Positions 12,051 through 22,599 of a stretch of 64,000 nucleotides of DNA are shown in pieces; position 1 is the stretch's first letter, and every line of letters begins with the position of its first letter. The DNA comes from Aedes albopictus (taxonomy: Eukaryota; Arthropoda; Insecta; Diptera; Culicidae), in the NCBI RefSeq assembly GCF_035046485.1, contig NC_085137.1:481176252-481240251 (forward strand), read 5' to 3'. A program made the position numbers and the translations under genes. A model generated the notes under the pieces. That model saw only the letters and a list, made by a program, of their open reading frames with translations, did no database searches and had not been told where the DNA came from.

Positions 12051-13165
12051 TTAAGTACTGTTCCTTTTAATTCCACTAAGAATTTCCATCCTTTGACAGA
12101 TACGTATTTCGACCTAAACTGTGAGGTCGTCTTCAGTGTCTTGTACTGAGTCGAGTCAAGAAGACACTGAAGACGACCTTAGAGTAAAGTGGGGCAAAAG
12201 TTCGAGTGGGGCAAGAGTTTCTTTTGAAGTTTTTGAGCTTAATTCAAACTACATCTTTCGGGTGTCAAAATTGTTCGAAGCCTTTTTGAAAAAGAATCTT
12301 TCACTCCAAAAATTATGAAAATTGATCAATATTTCGAAAAGTTATGACAAAATGTTGGTTTTTGATCAAAAAATTGTAATATCCGATGGTCCTTCCAACG
12401 CATGCAATGGAATTGTAATGAAATCGAATTCGATATTTTATTTTGGGGCGTAACTAGGTATATTTTGAAGATGCTTTAGCATGTATAACTTTTTGCAAAA
12501 AAGATTAGGAAATCATATTTTATACATAGTGGGGCAAAAGTTCGAATTGTGGGGCAAGAGTTCGAGTCATCTGGCAACTTTAGGTAAAACCATGAAATTC
12601 TGCAAAATGTACATATTATCTCTAAAAATGATGAAATCAGTGAGAAAATTCGATCAAAGTCGAAAAAAAAATGTTTTTTTATCTGAATTTGCCGGAAAAC
12701 TACAAATTTTTGGAGAAGTAAATTTCACCCTGATTTGGGTAAAATCCAGATCGAACTTTAAAGTGTATTCCAGTTTCAACATCAAATATTAATTGGTTTT
12801 AGGTATTCCAATTACCAAAGTGTCGAAATAGTGTGCTACGGTTAGCGAAATACCACAAACACTAGATTCGAACTTTTGCCCCAGTGGTGGGGCAAGAGTT
12901 CGAATTAGACACACACATACAAAAAGTGTTGTAACTCAAAATTGAAAAGACATTTGGCGTAACTTTGTTTAGCAAAATTTTAGCTCACGGATGGTAGAAT
13001 CACCACACGGTATTCATTTATTTGTGTCTGCTTAGATTCCTTGGAAAAAATTGAATTTTCAACTAGGGTCGAACTTTTGCCCCACCTTACTCTACAGTTG
13101 AGGTCGAAATACGTATCTATCAAAGGATGCAAATTCTTAGTGGAACTAAAAGGAACAGTACTTAA
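12051..13165. mobile_element. Hairpin MITE split by a later insertion
   Basis: The arms 12051-12180 and 13095-13165 are inverted copies beginning TTAAGTACTGTTCC and passing through TACGTATTTCGACCT. The left arm also contains an inner inverted pair around AGGTCGTCTTCAGTGTC. Removing 12182-13092 plus one TA restores a continuous hairpin of about 200 bp. A fragment of the same family (GTAAGGTCGTCTTCAGTGT) lies near 15655-15675. Confidence 0.65.
12182..13092. mobile_element. TA-flanked element with GTGGGGCAAAAGTTCGA motif at ends and inside
   Basis: The ends are GAGTAAAGTGGGGCAAAAGT and the complement of GAGTAAGGTGGGGCAAAAGT, flanked by TA (12180-12181, 13093-13094). The motif GTGGGGCAARAGTTCGA recurs inside at about 12206, 12530, 12550, 12868 and 12888, in both orientations. 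The 911-bp unit has no transposase. It inserted in the middle of a hairpin MITE. Confidence 0.75.
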
Positions 13166-13169
13166 CCCG

Positions 13170-14777
13170 GTTTTATTTTTACTTAGAATAGGGTGTTTAC
13201 TACATTGGAACCACTAAAATTTTGTGGACAATTCCAGGATTTTTAGAGTCAATCTTATAGATAGTTTTCATTGGAAAGTTTTTAATTGGATGAATTTGCT
13301 AGGTATTTTTTGATCATGTTATTTAAGTTTTGTAATTCCATTGAACATTGTTTGTCTTGATGCATTTTTATTGTCAAAATCCAACGTAGCTGTAACTTTT
13401 GTAATAGTGATCACCGAACTTTTTCAACGGATCGAGGTGTTTCCTGTTTTATGTAGGAGAGATTTTGAAAACTTATACAACCGATGTTTATTACGTTTCC
13501 TGTCAAACTGAATAAACTATTCAGAATAACTGATATATAGGATGGAACGAACTCACCAGTTTAACAATTAATACGTGCATCGAACTCTTTTTTTGCGCGA
13601 ATTAGAGATTTATGAGCTTACAAAACAAATGAAGAAATGATACTTCAAAATGTTAATAGTCGATTTGCCATGATCCCCATAGTTCCATTCAAACTGTCAA
13701 ATCAGTAACTTTCGTCACTTTGGTATACTTAAGCACTTAAGCCACTTTGCAAATAACAGTGGGGGCATTTTTTCATACGCTCCCCGCCAGCCATATAATA
13801 ATGAGCTGCTATAAAGTCACCATACCACACCGTGGAAAAATATTGGTGGAGAAAGTAGTATAAATATACATCGGAGATTTGTATTTTGGGAATGATAACC
13901 CACGTACCTAAATGCTTCCATCGTGTTAAACACTCCAACATGCGGGTGGAGGAATGGCAAAGCATATTTTTTCCTCGAATGGACCATCTTATGAGTGTAG
14001 CCGTCGGCCCCTTTTCAATAACACCATATTCCGGCTTGTTGAGGATATATTAACCCACTTTACTCCCGTAATCGTAGTTCTAACCAATCCCCTTATAACG
14101 CCCTTGCCCTTGTAGTGAGTGATGATGATAGCCGTGGCCTCTAAGTTTTTCTGACCTTGACAGATAATTTATTCTAATAGCCGATACGCCTAAAAAAGCT
14201 CCTAAATTGCTAGTTAGCCCTCGCTCTTTTTAACGTTTTGCTCCTTTTGTTTCATACAAAATTGATTCAAAGAAAAAACTCCGTTTTCCGATTTTTATTT
14301 TTTTTTCTTATTCCATTCAAAATGTAGTAATTATGAAAACAATACTCTAAACGAAGAAGGAGAGTCATCGCATGCTACTATCACAATCGAGGTACACACA
14401 ATTGCAAAATACTAGATTGTATTAGTTAGTGAAAGTGACAACAAAAACGATAGAAACACTAATACAAGACTTATGTTTATATGCAACACCCCCTCTTTAT
14501 TCTCACACTCATTCATAACAGATCAGGAAAACTTTAACACGATTTAGGAACAAGATTAGAAACCAATAGGAGAATACTATAGTTTGAAAACAGATTCGCC
14601 ACACCCCCTACATCCACATCATTCTGTAAGCTCCCCTTTAGAGATGAACTTTCTTGCATACTGTTCAAACCAGTATGTACGTAGAAATTTAGAGTTATAA
14701 ACAAAAAAAGGTAGACTTTTGCTGAGGCTACACAAAGTTTGCACCTTCCAGCTAACTACAGAGATTTTTCGTTCCAG
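13170..14777. other. AT-rich stretch upstream of the first recognised MTF-1 exon
   Basis: No exon or mobile-element boundary was identified. The upstream N-terminal exon(s) of MTF-1 must lie here, further upstream, or outside the window, but none could be recognised. The polypyrimidine/AG acceptor before 14778 marks its end. Confidence 0.4.
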
Positions 14778-14883
14778 GGACCTGATAATCAAGTACTGGC
14801 ACGATATCGGTGCAACTATGGCAGTTGCAATCGCAGCTACAGCACGGTTGGCAACCTACGAACTCACATGAAAACCCATCGAG
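14778..14883 (+). CDS. MTF-1: MTF-1, exon with zinc finger 1
   Basis: Metal regulatory transcription factor 1 is a nuclear zinc-sensing activator that binds metal response elements and switches on metallothionein and metal-transport genes. This exon encodes the first of six C2H2 fingers ([20 protein letters not shown], then HMKTH) and ends in the R-G linker typical of MTF-1. It starts after the acceptor TTCGTTCCAG and ends at GAG|GTTAGT, leaving phase 1. Together with 15062-15261, 15339-15415, 28824-28992 and 29054-30238 it gives 578 residues in one continuous frame. The start codon lies in an upstream exon I could not find, so the gene is 5'-incomplete here. Confidence 0.93.
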
Positions 14884-15061
14884 GTTAGTATGGCAGTCTC
14901 TATTGTTCCATGATCTTGATTTTTACAAGCAAGCGTGACCAACTTCTCTATTACATGTCTGAACACAGTAACACTATCTAATTGTTGGGGTATTTCTAAA
15001 CAAAAAATTTCACAGTGTATTTGAATGTGCAGAGACTAAATAGTGTATTTCAAACCACCAG

Positions 15062-15261
15062 GTGAATACAAGTTCAAATGCACAGAGGATGGATGCACGA
15101 AGGCATTTCTGACTTCGTACAGTCAGAAAATTCACATACGGGTCCACACGAAAATCAAACCGTATGTCTGTGCTGAGTCGAGCTGTAAGAAGGCGTTTAA
15201 CACCCGGTATCGGCTGAGGGCCCATGAGCGGTTGCACAATGGGGAAACGTTCAACTGTGAG
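15062..15261 (+). CDS. MTF-1: MTF-1, exon with zinc fingers 2, 3 and start of 4
   Basis: The exon is bounded by ACCACCAG|GTGAA and GTGAG|GTATGT. It encodes fingers 2 ([19 protein letters not shown]) and 3 ([19 protein letters not shown]) and the first cysteine of finger 4 (FNCE). Spacing and linker residues follow vertebrate and fly MTF-1 closely. The intron before it (14884-15061) is 178 bp and the one after it (15262-15338) is 77 bp. Confidence 0.94.
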
Positions 15262-15338
15262 GTATGTAATACGAGAGAGATCAATTAGTGTCAGTTCTGA
15301 GTTTCTGAATATTTATCCCGTATTTCTTTCCAATTCAG

Positions 15339-15415
15339 ATCTGTTCGAAATTTTTCACAACTTTGAGTGATCTCAAGAAGCACTCGCGGGTACATACTCA
15401 GGAGAGGCCTTACAA
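15339..15415 (+). CDS. MTF-1: MTF-1, exon with remainder of zinc finger 4
   Basis: The exon lies between the acceptor CCAATTCAG and the donor TACAA|GTAAGT. It encodes [18 protein letters not shown] and then the TQERPY linker. The following intron runs 13,408 bp (15416-28823) and splits the lysine codon at the start of finger 5. This is a small 77-bp exon facing a very large, transposon-filled intron. Confidence 0.93.
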
Positions 15416-15700
15416 GTAAGTACGATACAAGGTTTATTTACTCTGACGTTCGGTCAAGCCCGGATTAAGGATTGTGAGGGCCCGGGGCCGAAGCAGATTG
15501 TGGAGGCCCCTCGAAGGTACAAATGGGATGAGCAATTTTTTTTCTTTGTTTTTGAACAGTACTTGAGAAAAATGAAAAATAAAATTGAAGTTAAGCAAGC
15601 AAAAAAGGTTTTTGTGGGGCCCGGGGCAGACGTATACGCATTTCAACCTCAACTGTAAGGTCGTCTTCAGTGTTGGTTGTGTCGTTCTGGCCAAAGTCTA

Positions 15701-15912
15701 CACAGCAAAAAATAAATGCAACCCGCCCGATGTATCTCATTCCGATGTACTAAATAATAAATGTAATCACGATTCCTATGTGTGATTACATCGTTTTGAT
15801 GTAATATCTTTTGTTCTTATGTGTACATCGTCCTATGTAATATTTATGCAACCGACGAATTGATCGGGTTGCAGCAGTTCTGATGTAATATTACACAACA
15901 GTTTTTTCTGTG
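15701..15912. mobile_element. TA-flanked palindromic MITE (CACAG...CTGTG ends)
   Basis: The ends are CACAGCAAAAAA and TTTTTTCTGTG, flanked by TA (15699-15700, 15913-15914). The interior is an imperfect palindrome around GATTACATC/GATGTAAT. It lies in the large MTF-1 intron. The short region before it (15440-15660) contains GGGCCCGGGG-like sequence and a fragment of the hairpin family seen at 12051, but no gene. Confidence 0.6.
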
Positions 15913-16239
15913 TACGGTTCTTACAATTTTCGAAAATTTTGAATGGAAGAAAGTCTACGAGTCTCATAGTCTACGGTCTCATAGTTTATGGACAGTGGCT
16001 TATTGAAACAAGAGAAGCATTTTATCAATGTGTAACTCTCACACATTGGGCAAATCAGTCTGCAGACTATTTCGATTTTAATGCGACAACACAAAAAAGT
16101 GTGAGATCACTTTGCACAAATTTAGTGTCGTCTGGAAAAAAGGCTACAATGAGTGATTTTGGTGTGGAACGATTTGAGCGTGTAGCTTGGCCGTATTACA
16201 CCTTCTGAAGGGTCATATTGAACATTACTGCTGCTTCTA

Positions 16240-17416
16240 ATTTGAGCCATGTTCAGCTATTTCACCATTAAATTCTTCGGGATTGCCCCAGAAGTTCTTC
16301 CCTGGATAGCTTCAGGAACTCATTCCGGGGTTCCGGGATGGAACTGCTTCCAAAATTCTTGCAGGGATTCTTTCAGGACTCTTCCAGAAGTTCGTTCAGA
16401 GATTTCTTCAGGAATTTCTTTACGAATTCTGAAATTCATCTTGGAAATCCGTTCGGTAAATCTCCAAAAACTTCTTCCGGTATACTTCCAAGAACTTCTT
16501 CCGAGATTTCTCCAAGAACTCTACCTGGGATTCTTTCATTAACTACTTCCGGGATAACTTCAGGAATTTCTGCCGGGATTCCTCTAAGAACCTTCTCCGA
16601 GACTCCACTAGAAACTTCTTCTGGGATTGCTCCGGAAACTTCTTCCGATATTCTTTCAGGAATGCTTTTGCGATATATTCATGAAGTCCTCCAAAAATTT
16701 CTCAATACTTTTCCAAGAACTTCTTCCGGGATTCCCCAGGAGCTCTTTACAGGATTCTTTTTTAAACTTCTTCAGGGGGTTGCTTCAAAAACTTCTTCCG
16801 GGTTCCTCCGGAAACTCCTTCTGGGATTAATTAGGAAAATCGTTCCGAAATTCCTCCAGGAAGCTCTTCCGATAATTCTTCAGGAACTTCTTCCAGGATT
16901 CTTGCAGTAGCTTCTTTTGGAATTCATCCGGAAACTCCATCCGAAATTTACTAAGAACTTCTTCCGGGGATCTTCTAAGAACTTCTTATGTGGATTCCTA
17001 CTAAGATTGTTCCGGGAATCACTTCCGGAATTCTTTCAGAAACCGTGAGGTACAGATTGTGTATCAAAATCTGTATCTTGTCAGTTAAATCTATTTTTGC
17101 GGCAAGTGGAGCTCTTGATAATCGTAGCCCGACACCAAGGAGCTAGACACGTATCATCAGGATGAGTAAGTATATATTAATATATTTAAGGTACAAACCT
17201 TCGTCCGGCAATTCTCCAAGAACTTCCAAGCTTTCTCAAAGAACTCATCCTGGAATTCTTTCAGGACTCCTTCCGAGATTCCTTCAGGAATTCCTCCTGG
17301 GATTCCCCAAGGACCTTCTCCGGGACTTATCCAAGAATTTCTTCCGGGATTCTTTCAGGAGCTGCTTCCGGGATTTATTCATGAACTCCTTTCTCAGTTC
17401 CTGCAGGAATTCCTAC
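16240..17416 (+). repeat. Degenerate periodic array of TTCCGGGATTCTTTCAGGAA-like units, left part
   Basis: Dozens of diverged units close to AACTTCTTCCGGGATTCTTC follow one another with a variable spacing of roughly 20-30 bp. The long open frames at 16338-16910 and 17162-17449 are by-products of the repeat and have no domain. The gypsy element at 17417-23349 inserted into this array, which resumes at 23354. Confidence 0.7.
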
Positions 17417-17642
17417 TGTGATGATTTCACTTATTTCCACCTTCCTTAATTTCTTTTTTTACTTCACCAATTCAACTTTTATTTTATTCCTTTTATTTCT
17501 TTATATAATTCAACAAAATTTCTCCGAGCTACTTCACTCAAACCTCCGATCTATCCTGATTCCCACTCCACCCTAACTCTTCTCCTCTGTTCGCCTCGAT
17601 CTACCCAGGGGTTCTCACTACCACGACGCGAGGTCCACTACA
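17417..17642 (-). repeat. 3' LTR of the gypsy element
   Basis: The 226-bp direct repeat is identical by eye to 23124-23349. On the + strand it begins TGTGATGATTTC and ends CCACTACA. A purine-rich tract (GAGGGGGGCC on the minus strand) lies just inside it at about 17645-17655, as expected for plus-strand priming. The outer flank carries the 4-bp target duplication CTAC (17413-17416). Confidence 0.92.
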
Positions 17643-17652
17643 ACGGCCCCCC

Positions 17653-20600
17653 TCAGCAAACACAGTGACGATCGCGATCCGATTGGGTTTGCTCATCCTG
17701 TTCTCCCATTTGACCACGGAATGGCTTGAGTAAGCTGATATGGAAAAATCCTCGTTCCTTTCCATTCTTCGGGTTCTTCAGCACAAACACATCCGGTCGT
17801 AGAACTTTAGTGACCACAAACGGTCCCTCGTAGACGAAAAAAAACTTTCGGGTTACTGCATCGATTGCTGAGGATGATGGGTTCGCTTTCACCAACACAT
17901 AGTCTCCTGGATTAAAAAAAACTCTTTGTCGTCTGGCATCCTTATTACGTTTCTCGGCCGCCAGCGTCAAGTGTGTATGAACTTGCCCCCAATCAACCTC
18001 TACGGGTCCGTCCGAAGGTTGGCGTAGAAAATCCTGCACTGCATCTCGTGGTCTCCGTCCTAGTTGAATCTCGATGGGTGCGAGTCCGGTGGACTCATGA
18101 ACCGCCCCGTTGATCCATTCTGCAAATTTCGGCAGCATTGTTGACCAAGCTTTATGATTATGCTGGCAATAAGTTCGGCAAAGTCGGGAGAGCTCTCGCA
18201 TGGTCCTTTCTACTGGATTAGCCTGCGGATGTCTTATCGATGTGTGTATGAGGCGTATGCCCAACTTCTCCATTGATTGTAGCCAGTGACTGGACGTAAA
18301 TTGGCTACCTTGGTCACATAATACAGCCGATGGTATTCCGTACGTATTGAAATGGGTTTCCATTCGACGGTACAAAACTTTCGCAGTTGGTGTTTTAATA
18401 GCATATAAAGTGACAAACTTCGAAAATACGTCGATAATCACTAGTACATGACGAACTCCAGCTACTCCGGGTGGGAGTGGTCCGAATAGGTCGATAGATA
18501 ACATTTCATTAACTGCATTGGGCAGAATGCTTCTTGTCGTCCCCGAAAGAGTCATATTAGCTGGCTTAGCCAACTGACAGACAACGCAATGACGGACACA
18601 ATCCTTGGTTTGTTTCCTCATTCCCTTCCAGAATACGGAACGTTTCATTCGACTGTAAGTTTTGTTCACTCCGAAATGTCCCAGGTGATCGTGGAAATAT
18701 TTCAGTACCGCTTCTGTAGCTGCTGCGGGTATTAAAAGCCTCCAACCGTTCACGTGCTTGACGAATAGTAGTCCTTTTTCTCGGCGGTAGGTACACATCC
18801 GTCCATCGCGTAGGTCTCCTTCCTCCATATCCCTGAACTGCTGCAACAAAATGTCCGCCTCCTGCGCATTGCCCAACTGCTTCAATACGAATCTGAGTTG
18901 CTGTTCTTCCGATGTGAGCTTCGCTAACGTAAGGAGTGTGCTTCTGTCCCCGAACTCCAATTGACCTTCTGGGTGGCGAGAAAGCACGTCGGCCCAAGTG
19001 TTATCACTACCTTTGCAATGCACGATTTCAAAATCAAACTGTTGCAAAAACAAAATCCATCTAGTGAGCCTGGCATTTAACAGACGACACTTTTTCAAGA
19101 AGATCAGGGCTCGATGGTCTGTGATGATCACGAACCGATTTCCCAACAAATATTGACGCCATTTGGTGACCGCCCACACTATGGCCAAAGCTTCAATTTC
19201 CGTTGCCGTGTAGTTGATCTCCGCAGGTCTTAGAATCCGGCTAGCGTAACTGACTACCCGAATTTGATTGCTTTCATCATGTTGAAACAGAACCGCTCCG
19301 ACGCCGGAATAGGAACTGTCCGTTTGCAAATTGAACGGCTTTCCCGAGAGCGGATACTTCAGCATTGTGTGTTCCAGGAAAAGTTTCTTCAATGTTTCGA
19401 ATGCAGCAGTTTGTCCTTCTTCCCATTTCCAGCTGACATCTTTTTTTAAAAGATCATAAAGTGGCTTAGCGGTTGAAGCGAAACTGGGTACAAAGCGAGA
19501 AACATAACTGACCAAGCCCAAAAAACTTTTCAGGTCCCGTTCGTCCTTCGGTCGAGGGAAGTTCGTTATTGCTGATACTTTGTTAGGGTCGACGGTTACT
19601 CCATCCTGCCCTACAATATGGCCAAGGAAAGTGACTTCGGACTTTGCAAATATTGATTTGGTTGCGCTGATGGTCATTTTTGCTTCTCTCAACCTAGTCA
19701 GAACCTTTCTCAAATGCTGCAAATGTTCTAGAAAGGTGGCTGAACTTATCAAGATATCGTCCAAGTATTTTTCAATGAACTCTAGAACTTCTGGTCCAAG
19801 TACTACATCCATGGCACGGTTGAAACTAGCCGCTGATGTACAAAGTCCGAAGGGTAGGACGTTGTAAACATAAGTACGGGAATCGAACATGAAACCAGTA
19901 TACTGGCGATGATCTGTTTTAATGGGAATTTGCCAATATGAAGCGGTAAGATCGATTGTCGAAAAATAACGAGCCCCTTCGAACTTTTGCAGAATCCGTT
20001 GAACTTCCGGGGGCTTCTCGTTATCCTTAACCAACACCCTATTGAGGCGGCGCGCATCAAGACAGGTTCGTACTTCTCCATTCTTTTTCGGGGTGACCAC
20101 CAGGGGATTCACATACTGTGTAGGGGCTCGGGATATAATGCCCCAGTCCTCCATCTGTCGAATCTGTGCCGCCACTTTATCCATGTAGTAGTATGGAATA
20201 GGGTACTGCTTCATGTTGAATGGAGCATCATCAGTTAAAAAAATCCCATGTTCGTATAGAGATGTACGCCCAGGTATATCCGAGAATACATCTTGGAATT
20301 CAGCGAGCAATGCCATCAGGCTTTCCTTTTCTGCTTCGGTCAAGTAGTCATACTGCATGCGATTTTGGTCCTGCTCGTGGACCGCTTTCAACTCTCCAAC
20401 CTGTGCTTCACTCTCCATCCCTTGCTTCTGTCCGGAAAATTTCACTAAGATCTCCTCGTTTTCCGAACGTAACAGAATATCCTTAGTCTGATGGCGAATA
20501 TGGGCTCCCGTTTCGTGTAAGAACATTTCTCCCAAAATAAGGTCACAATATAGATCCTTTACTATGACTAGTACCAGGTCGAACGACAGCGTTTGTATTT

Positions 20601-21219
20601 GCCCGGTGACATAGATCTGCGCTGAGATTTTGCTACTTTTCTTTCCGACTGCTCCCCGAACCGATGTTTTCGTAACGGGGAATTCTTCCACCTCTACCCC
20701 TGCCGCGATGAGTTGGTCGAAAAGATGCTGCGAGATACAGTTGATTTCACTACCCGTATCGATAAGGCCCAAAACAGTCACGTTTCCAATCTGGACTTCT
20801 ACCTTCGGCGATGGTCGGTAAGGGATTTCTTTCATCTCTCCATCTCGTTCGTCATCCGCTAGTAACTCATCTGATCCTACAAAAACGCTCGCCGCTGTAC
20901 GAAAGTTTGCACCTTCATCTCGAACTACCTCTTCTTCTCCGAAGTCTACTATGGCGGTTCGCACTTCCCGGGTATTCTGTCTTCCGTTATTGCTGTTAGA
21001 TGCTGCACTGTTGTATCGCGGTGAGTTCGACTGTTCATCTGATCGGTTCCGCCAAGTGTTCTGTAAAGGTCGATTCTGCATCACACTCCTGCCTCCACTG
21101 TACTGATCTTCAGTTTGCAAGAGCGAATGGGCACTTGCAATGTCCACACAAGTATGCAGCAGATAAGATACATTGCGAGGGAAGTGTTTACTTAGCTGTA
21201 TCACTAAATCCCGTTCCGG
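17653..21219 (-). CDS. pol: Gypsy Pol: protease, reverse transcriptase, RNase H, integrase
   Basis: Domains run in Ty3/gypsy order. The aspartic protease has LIDTGSEINCIS. The reverse transcriptase has the YLDDIL catalytic box. RNase H has a LQTDSS motif and ITDHRAL. The integrase has an HHCC zinc motif (HLGHFGVNKTYSRMKR...CVVCQ), DDE residues within IDLFGPLP, CDQGSQFTS and NPVERTM, and a GPF/Y-type module (YEGPFVVTKVL) near the end. No env frame follows. The frame is uninterrupted from the SINE junction to the stop at 17653. Its Gag-proximal end fuses in frame with 21521-22599 if the SINE is discounted. A serine/asparagine-rich linker replaces any visible CCHC nucleocapsid knuckle. Confidence 0.93.
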   Translation of the reverse strand, partial: PERDLVIQLSKHFPRNVSYLLHTCVDIASAHSLLQTEDQYSGGRSVMQNRPLQNTWRNRSDEQSNSPRYNSAASNSNNGRQNTREVRTAIVDFGEEEVVRDEGANFRTAASVFVGSDELLADDERDGEMKEIPYRPSPKVEVQIGNVTVLGLIDTGSEINCISQHLFDQLIAAGVEVEEFPVTKTSVRGAVGKKSSKISAQIYVTGQIQTLSFDLVLVIVKDLYCDLILGEMFLHETGAHIRHQTKDILLRSENEEILVKFSGQKQGMESEAQVGELKAVHEQDQNRMQYDYLTEAEKESLMALLAEFQDVFSDIPGRTSLYEHGIFLTDDAPFNMKQYPIPYYYMDKVAAQIRQMEDWGIISRAPTQYVNPLVVTPKKNGEVRTCLDARRLNRVLVKDNEKPPEVQRILQKFEGARYFSTIDLTASYWQIPIKTDHRQYTGFMFDSRTYVYNVLPFGLCTSAASFNRAMDVVLGPEVLEFIEKYLDDILISSATFLEHLQHLRKVLTRLREAKMTISATKSIFAKSEVTFLGHIVGQDGVTVDPNKVSAITNFPRPKDERDLKSFLGLVSYVSRFVPSFASTAKPLYDLLKKDVSWKWEEGQTAAFETLKKLFLEHTMLKYPLSGKPFNLQTDSSYSGVGAVLFQHDESNQIRVVSYASRILRPAEINYTATEIEALAIVWAVTKWRQYLLGNRFVIITDHRALIFLKKCRLLNARLTRWILFLQQFDFEIVHCKGSDNTWADVLSRHPEGQLEFGDRSTLLTLAKLTSEEQQLRFVLKQLGNAQEADILLQQFRDMEEGDLRDGRMCTYRREKGLLFVKHVNGWRLLIPAAATEAVLKYFHDHLGHFGVNKTYSRMKRSVFWKGMRKQTKDCVRHCVVCQLAKPANMTLSGTTRSILPNAVNEMLSIDLFGPLPPGVAGVRHVLVIIDVFSKFVTLYAIKTPTAKVLYRRMETHFNTYGIPSAVLCDQGSQFTSSHWLQSMEKLGIRLIHTSIRHPQANPVERTMRELSRLCRTYCQHNHKAWSTMLPKFAEWINGAVHESTGLAPIEIQLGRRPRDAVQDFLRQPSDGPVEVDWGQVHTHLTLAAEKRNKDARRQRVFFNPGDYVLVKANPSSSAIDAVTRKFFFVYEGPFVVTKVLRPDVFVLKNPKNGKERGFFHISLLKPFRGQMGEQDEQTQSDRDRHCVC

Positions 21220-21229
21220 AGGTGCCTGA

Positions 21230-21510
21230 GGGCCCATATAGCCGAGGCGGTAAACGCACGGGTATTCAGCATGACCATGCTGAGGGCGACGGGTTCGATT
21301 CCCGGTCGGTCCAGGATCTTTTCGTAGAGGAAATTTCCTTGACTTCCTTGGGCATAGAGTATCTTCGTGCCTGCCACACGATATACACATGCAAAATGGT
21401 CATTGGCAGAGGAAGCTCTCGGTTAAAAACTGTGGAAGTGCTCATAGAACACTAAGCTGAGAAGCAGGCTTTGTCCCAGTGAGGACGATACGCCAAGCAG
21501 AAGAAGAAGA
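21230..21510 (+). mobile_element. tRNA-derived SINE inserted in gypsy gag-pol
   Basis: It contains an A-box-like TAGCCGAGGCGG and a B-box GGTTCGATTCCCG, followed by a tRNA-unrelated body and a (GAA)n tail. Perfect 10-bp target duplications AGGTGCCTGA lie at 21220-21229 and 21511-21520. Same family as the copies at 27017, 28411 and 36085. The tRNA-like head resembles a leucine/serine-type tRNA, but this is not a tRNA gene. Confidence 0.93.
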
Positions 21511-21520
21511 AGGTGCCTGA

Positions 21521-22599
21521 TCCAGATACCTTGCTTTTGTCACCAACGTTAGGAAGTATTCCGTCATCTTCAGACCAGATCGAAAATCATATGCTCCATG
21601 CATGAGTTCATCCCGAACAAGTCGTTGGGCGCGTTGTCCCCAGTACTGCTCTCTGAAGTATTGTTGAAATTTTCCGTAGTCTGCCAACAGGTATCCGAAT
21701 CCCCGTGACCAGGTTCTTGCTTCACCTTCCAAGCACGACAACGCCATTTGTAGTCGTTCTGCAGCTTGTAATCCGAGATTATCACAGTAGATGTGGAGTT
21801 CTTGCAGAAATTCAACTGGATGACACTCATCGAAATTTCCGTTGAATTTTGGTTTTAGCAGACTATTTACCGCCATATTTCGGCTGATTGCTGGTACCGA
21901 AGCCCCAACTGATCCGTAGCCTACACTGTTCCAGCCCGGCAATCCTGACCCCGTCGGAATACCGGTGTTTCCCGGCCAAGCCGAAGTGTTACATCCCATA
22001 GGCATTCTCGCAGGTCCCAGGTTTCCTGCCATCATTCCTGGCGCCATGGTTGCCGGGAGTCCCTCTGCCAGGAATCCGCTGAGCTGAACGTTTTGGATGT
22101 CCGACAGCCGCCGACCCAGTGACTGTACTGCCGTTGCTAGTTGTTGAATCGATTGCAATACTGCAGGATCCGTCTGTACTGGGGTGTTTTCATTGTGTGC
22201 ACCTCCGCTTTCTCCGACATTCGCTCTTTCTCCATCCCCGCCAGTGTTTCGTCCTTGTTGATTTACTCCATCACTATTTTCGTTTGGTTGCGTTTGACTC
22301 CCTTGCGATGCTTGCGATATTTCCAGCGGTATCTCCTGAACTGCGCTGGCTTGATACGCATTGCTGGCCTGATCACCGTCCGCTTGCGTAGTGCTTCCAG
22401 CCAATAGGTTACGGTAATCCGCTCGAGCTGGCATTGGTGGCCTCAAAAATCCTGGTTCCACATCCTGAGGCAGGAACGGAGGTGGTATTACCGATTCCCG
22501 TAGTGTAGAATTACGTTCGTTCATCGGAAAATTCCCTTGCATGTTGTTGTATGCCCAAGGCGGGATGCCGCTGATGTTGAAGTTAGGATTTGGAAACAT
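21521..22599 (-). CDS. gag: Gypsy Gag (N-terminal part of Gag-Pol)
   Basis: The ATG is at 22599. The first ~200 residues are proline-, glutamine- and glycine-rich and low in complexity. A capsid-like segment follows (FNGNFDECHPVEFLQELHIY through YFREQYWGQRAQRLVRDEL), matching the retrotransposon gag fold of gypsy elements. Translation proper ends in the SINE at 21442; discounting the SINE, it reads straight into Pol. The capsid protein would form the particle that packages the element RNA. No CCHC knuckle is visible. Confidence 0.88.

Noticed and set aside
16338..17449. Long open frames of 190 and 95 codons
   Set aside because: They are by-products of the degenerate repeat (FLQELLPGFLQ-like translations in several frames), with no domain.
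21239..21312. tRNA gene suggested by A-box and B-box (also at 27017-27295, 28411-28688, 36085-36364)
   Set aside because: The segment is the head of a repeated SINE with target duplications and a (GAA)n or G-rich tail; the acceptor stem is not formed.
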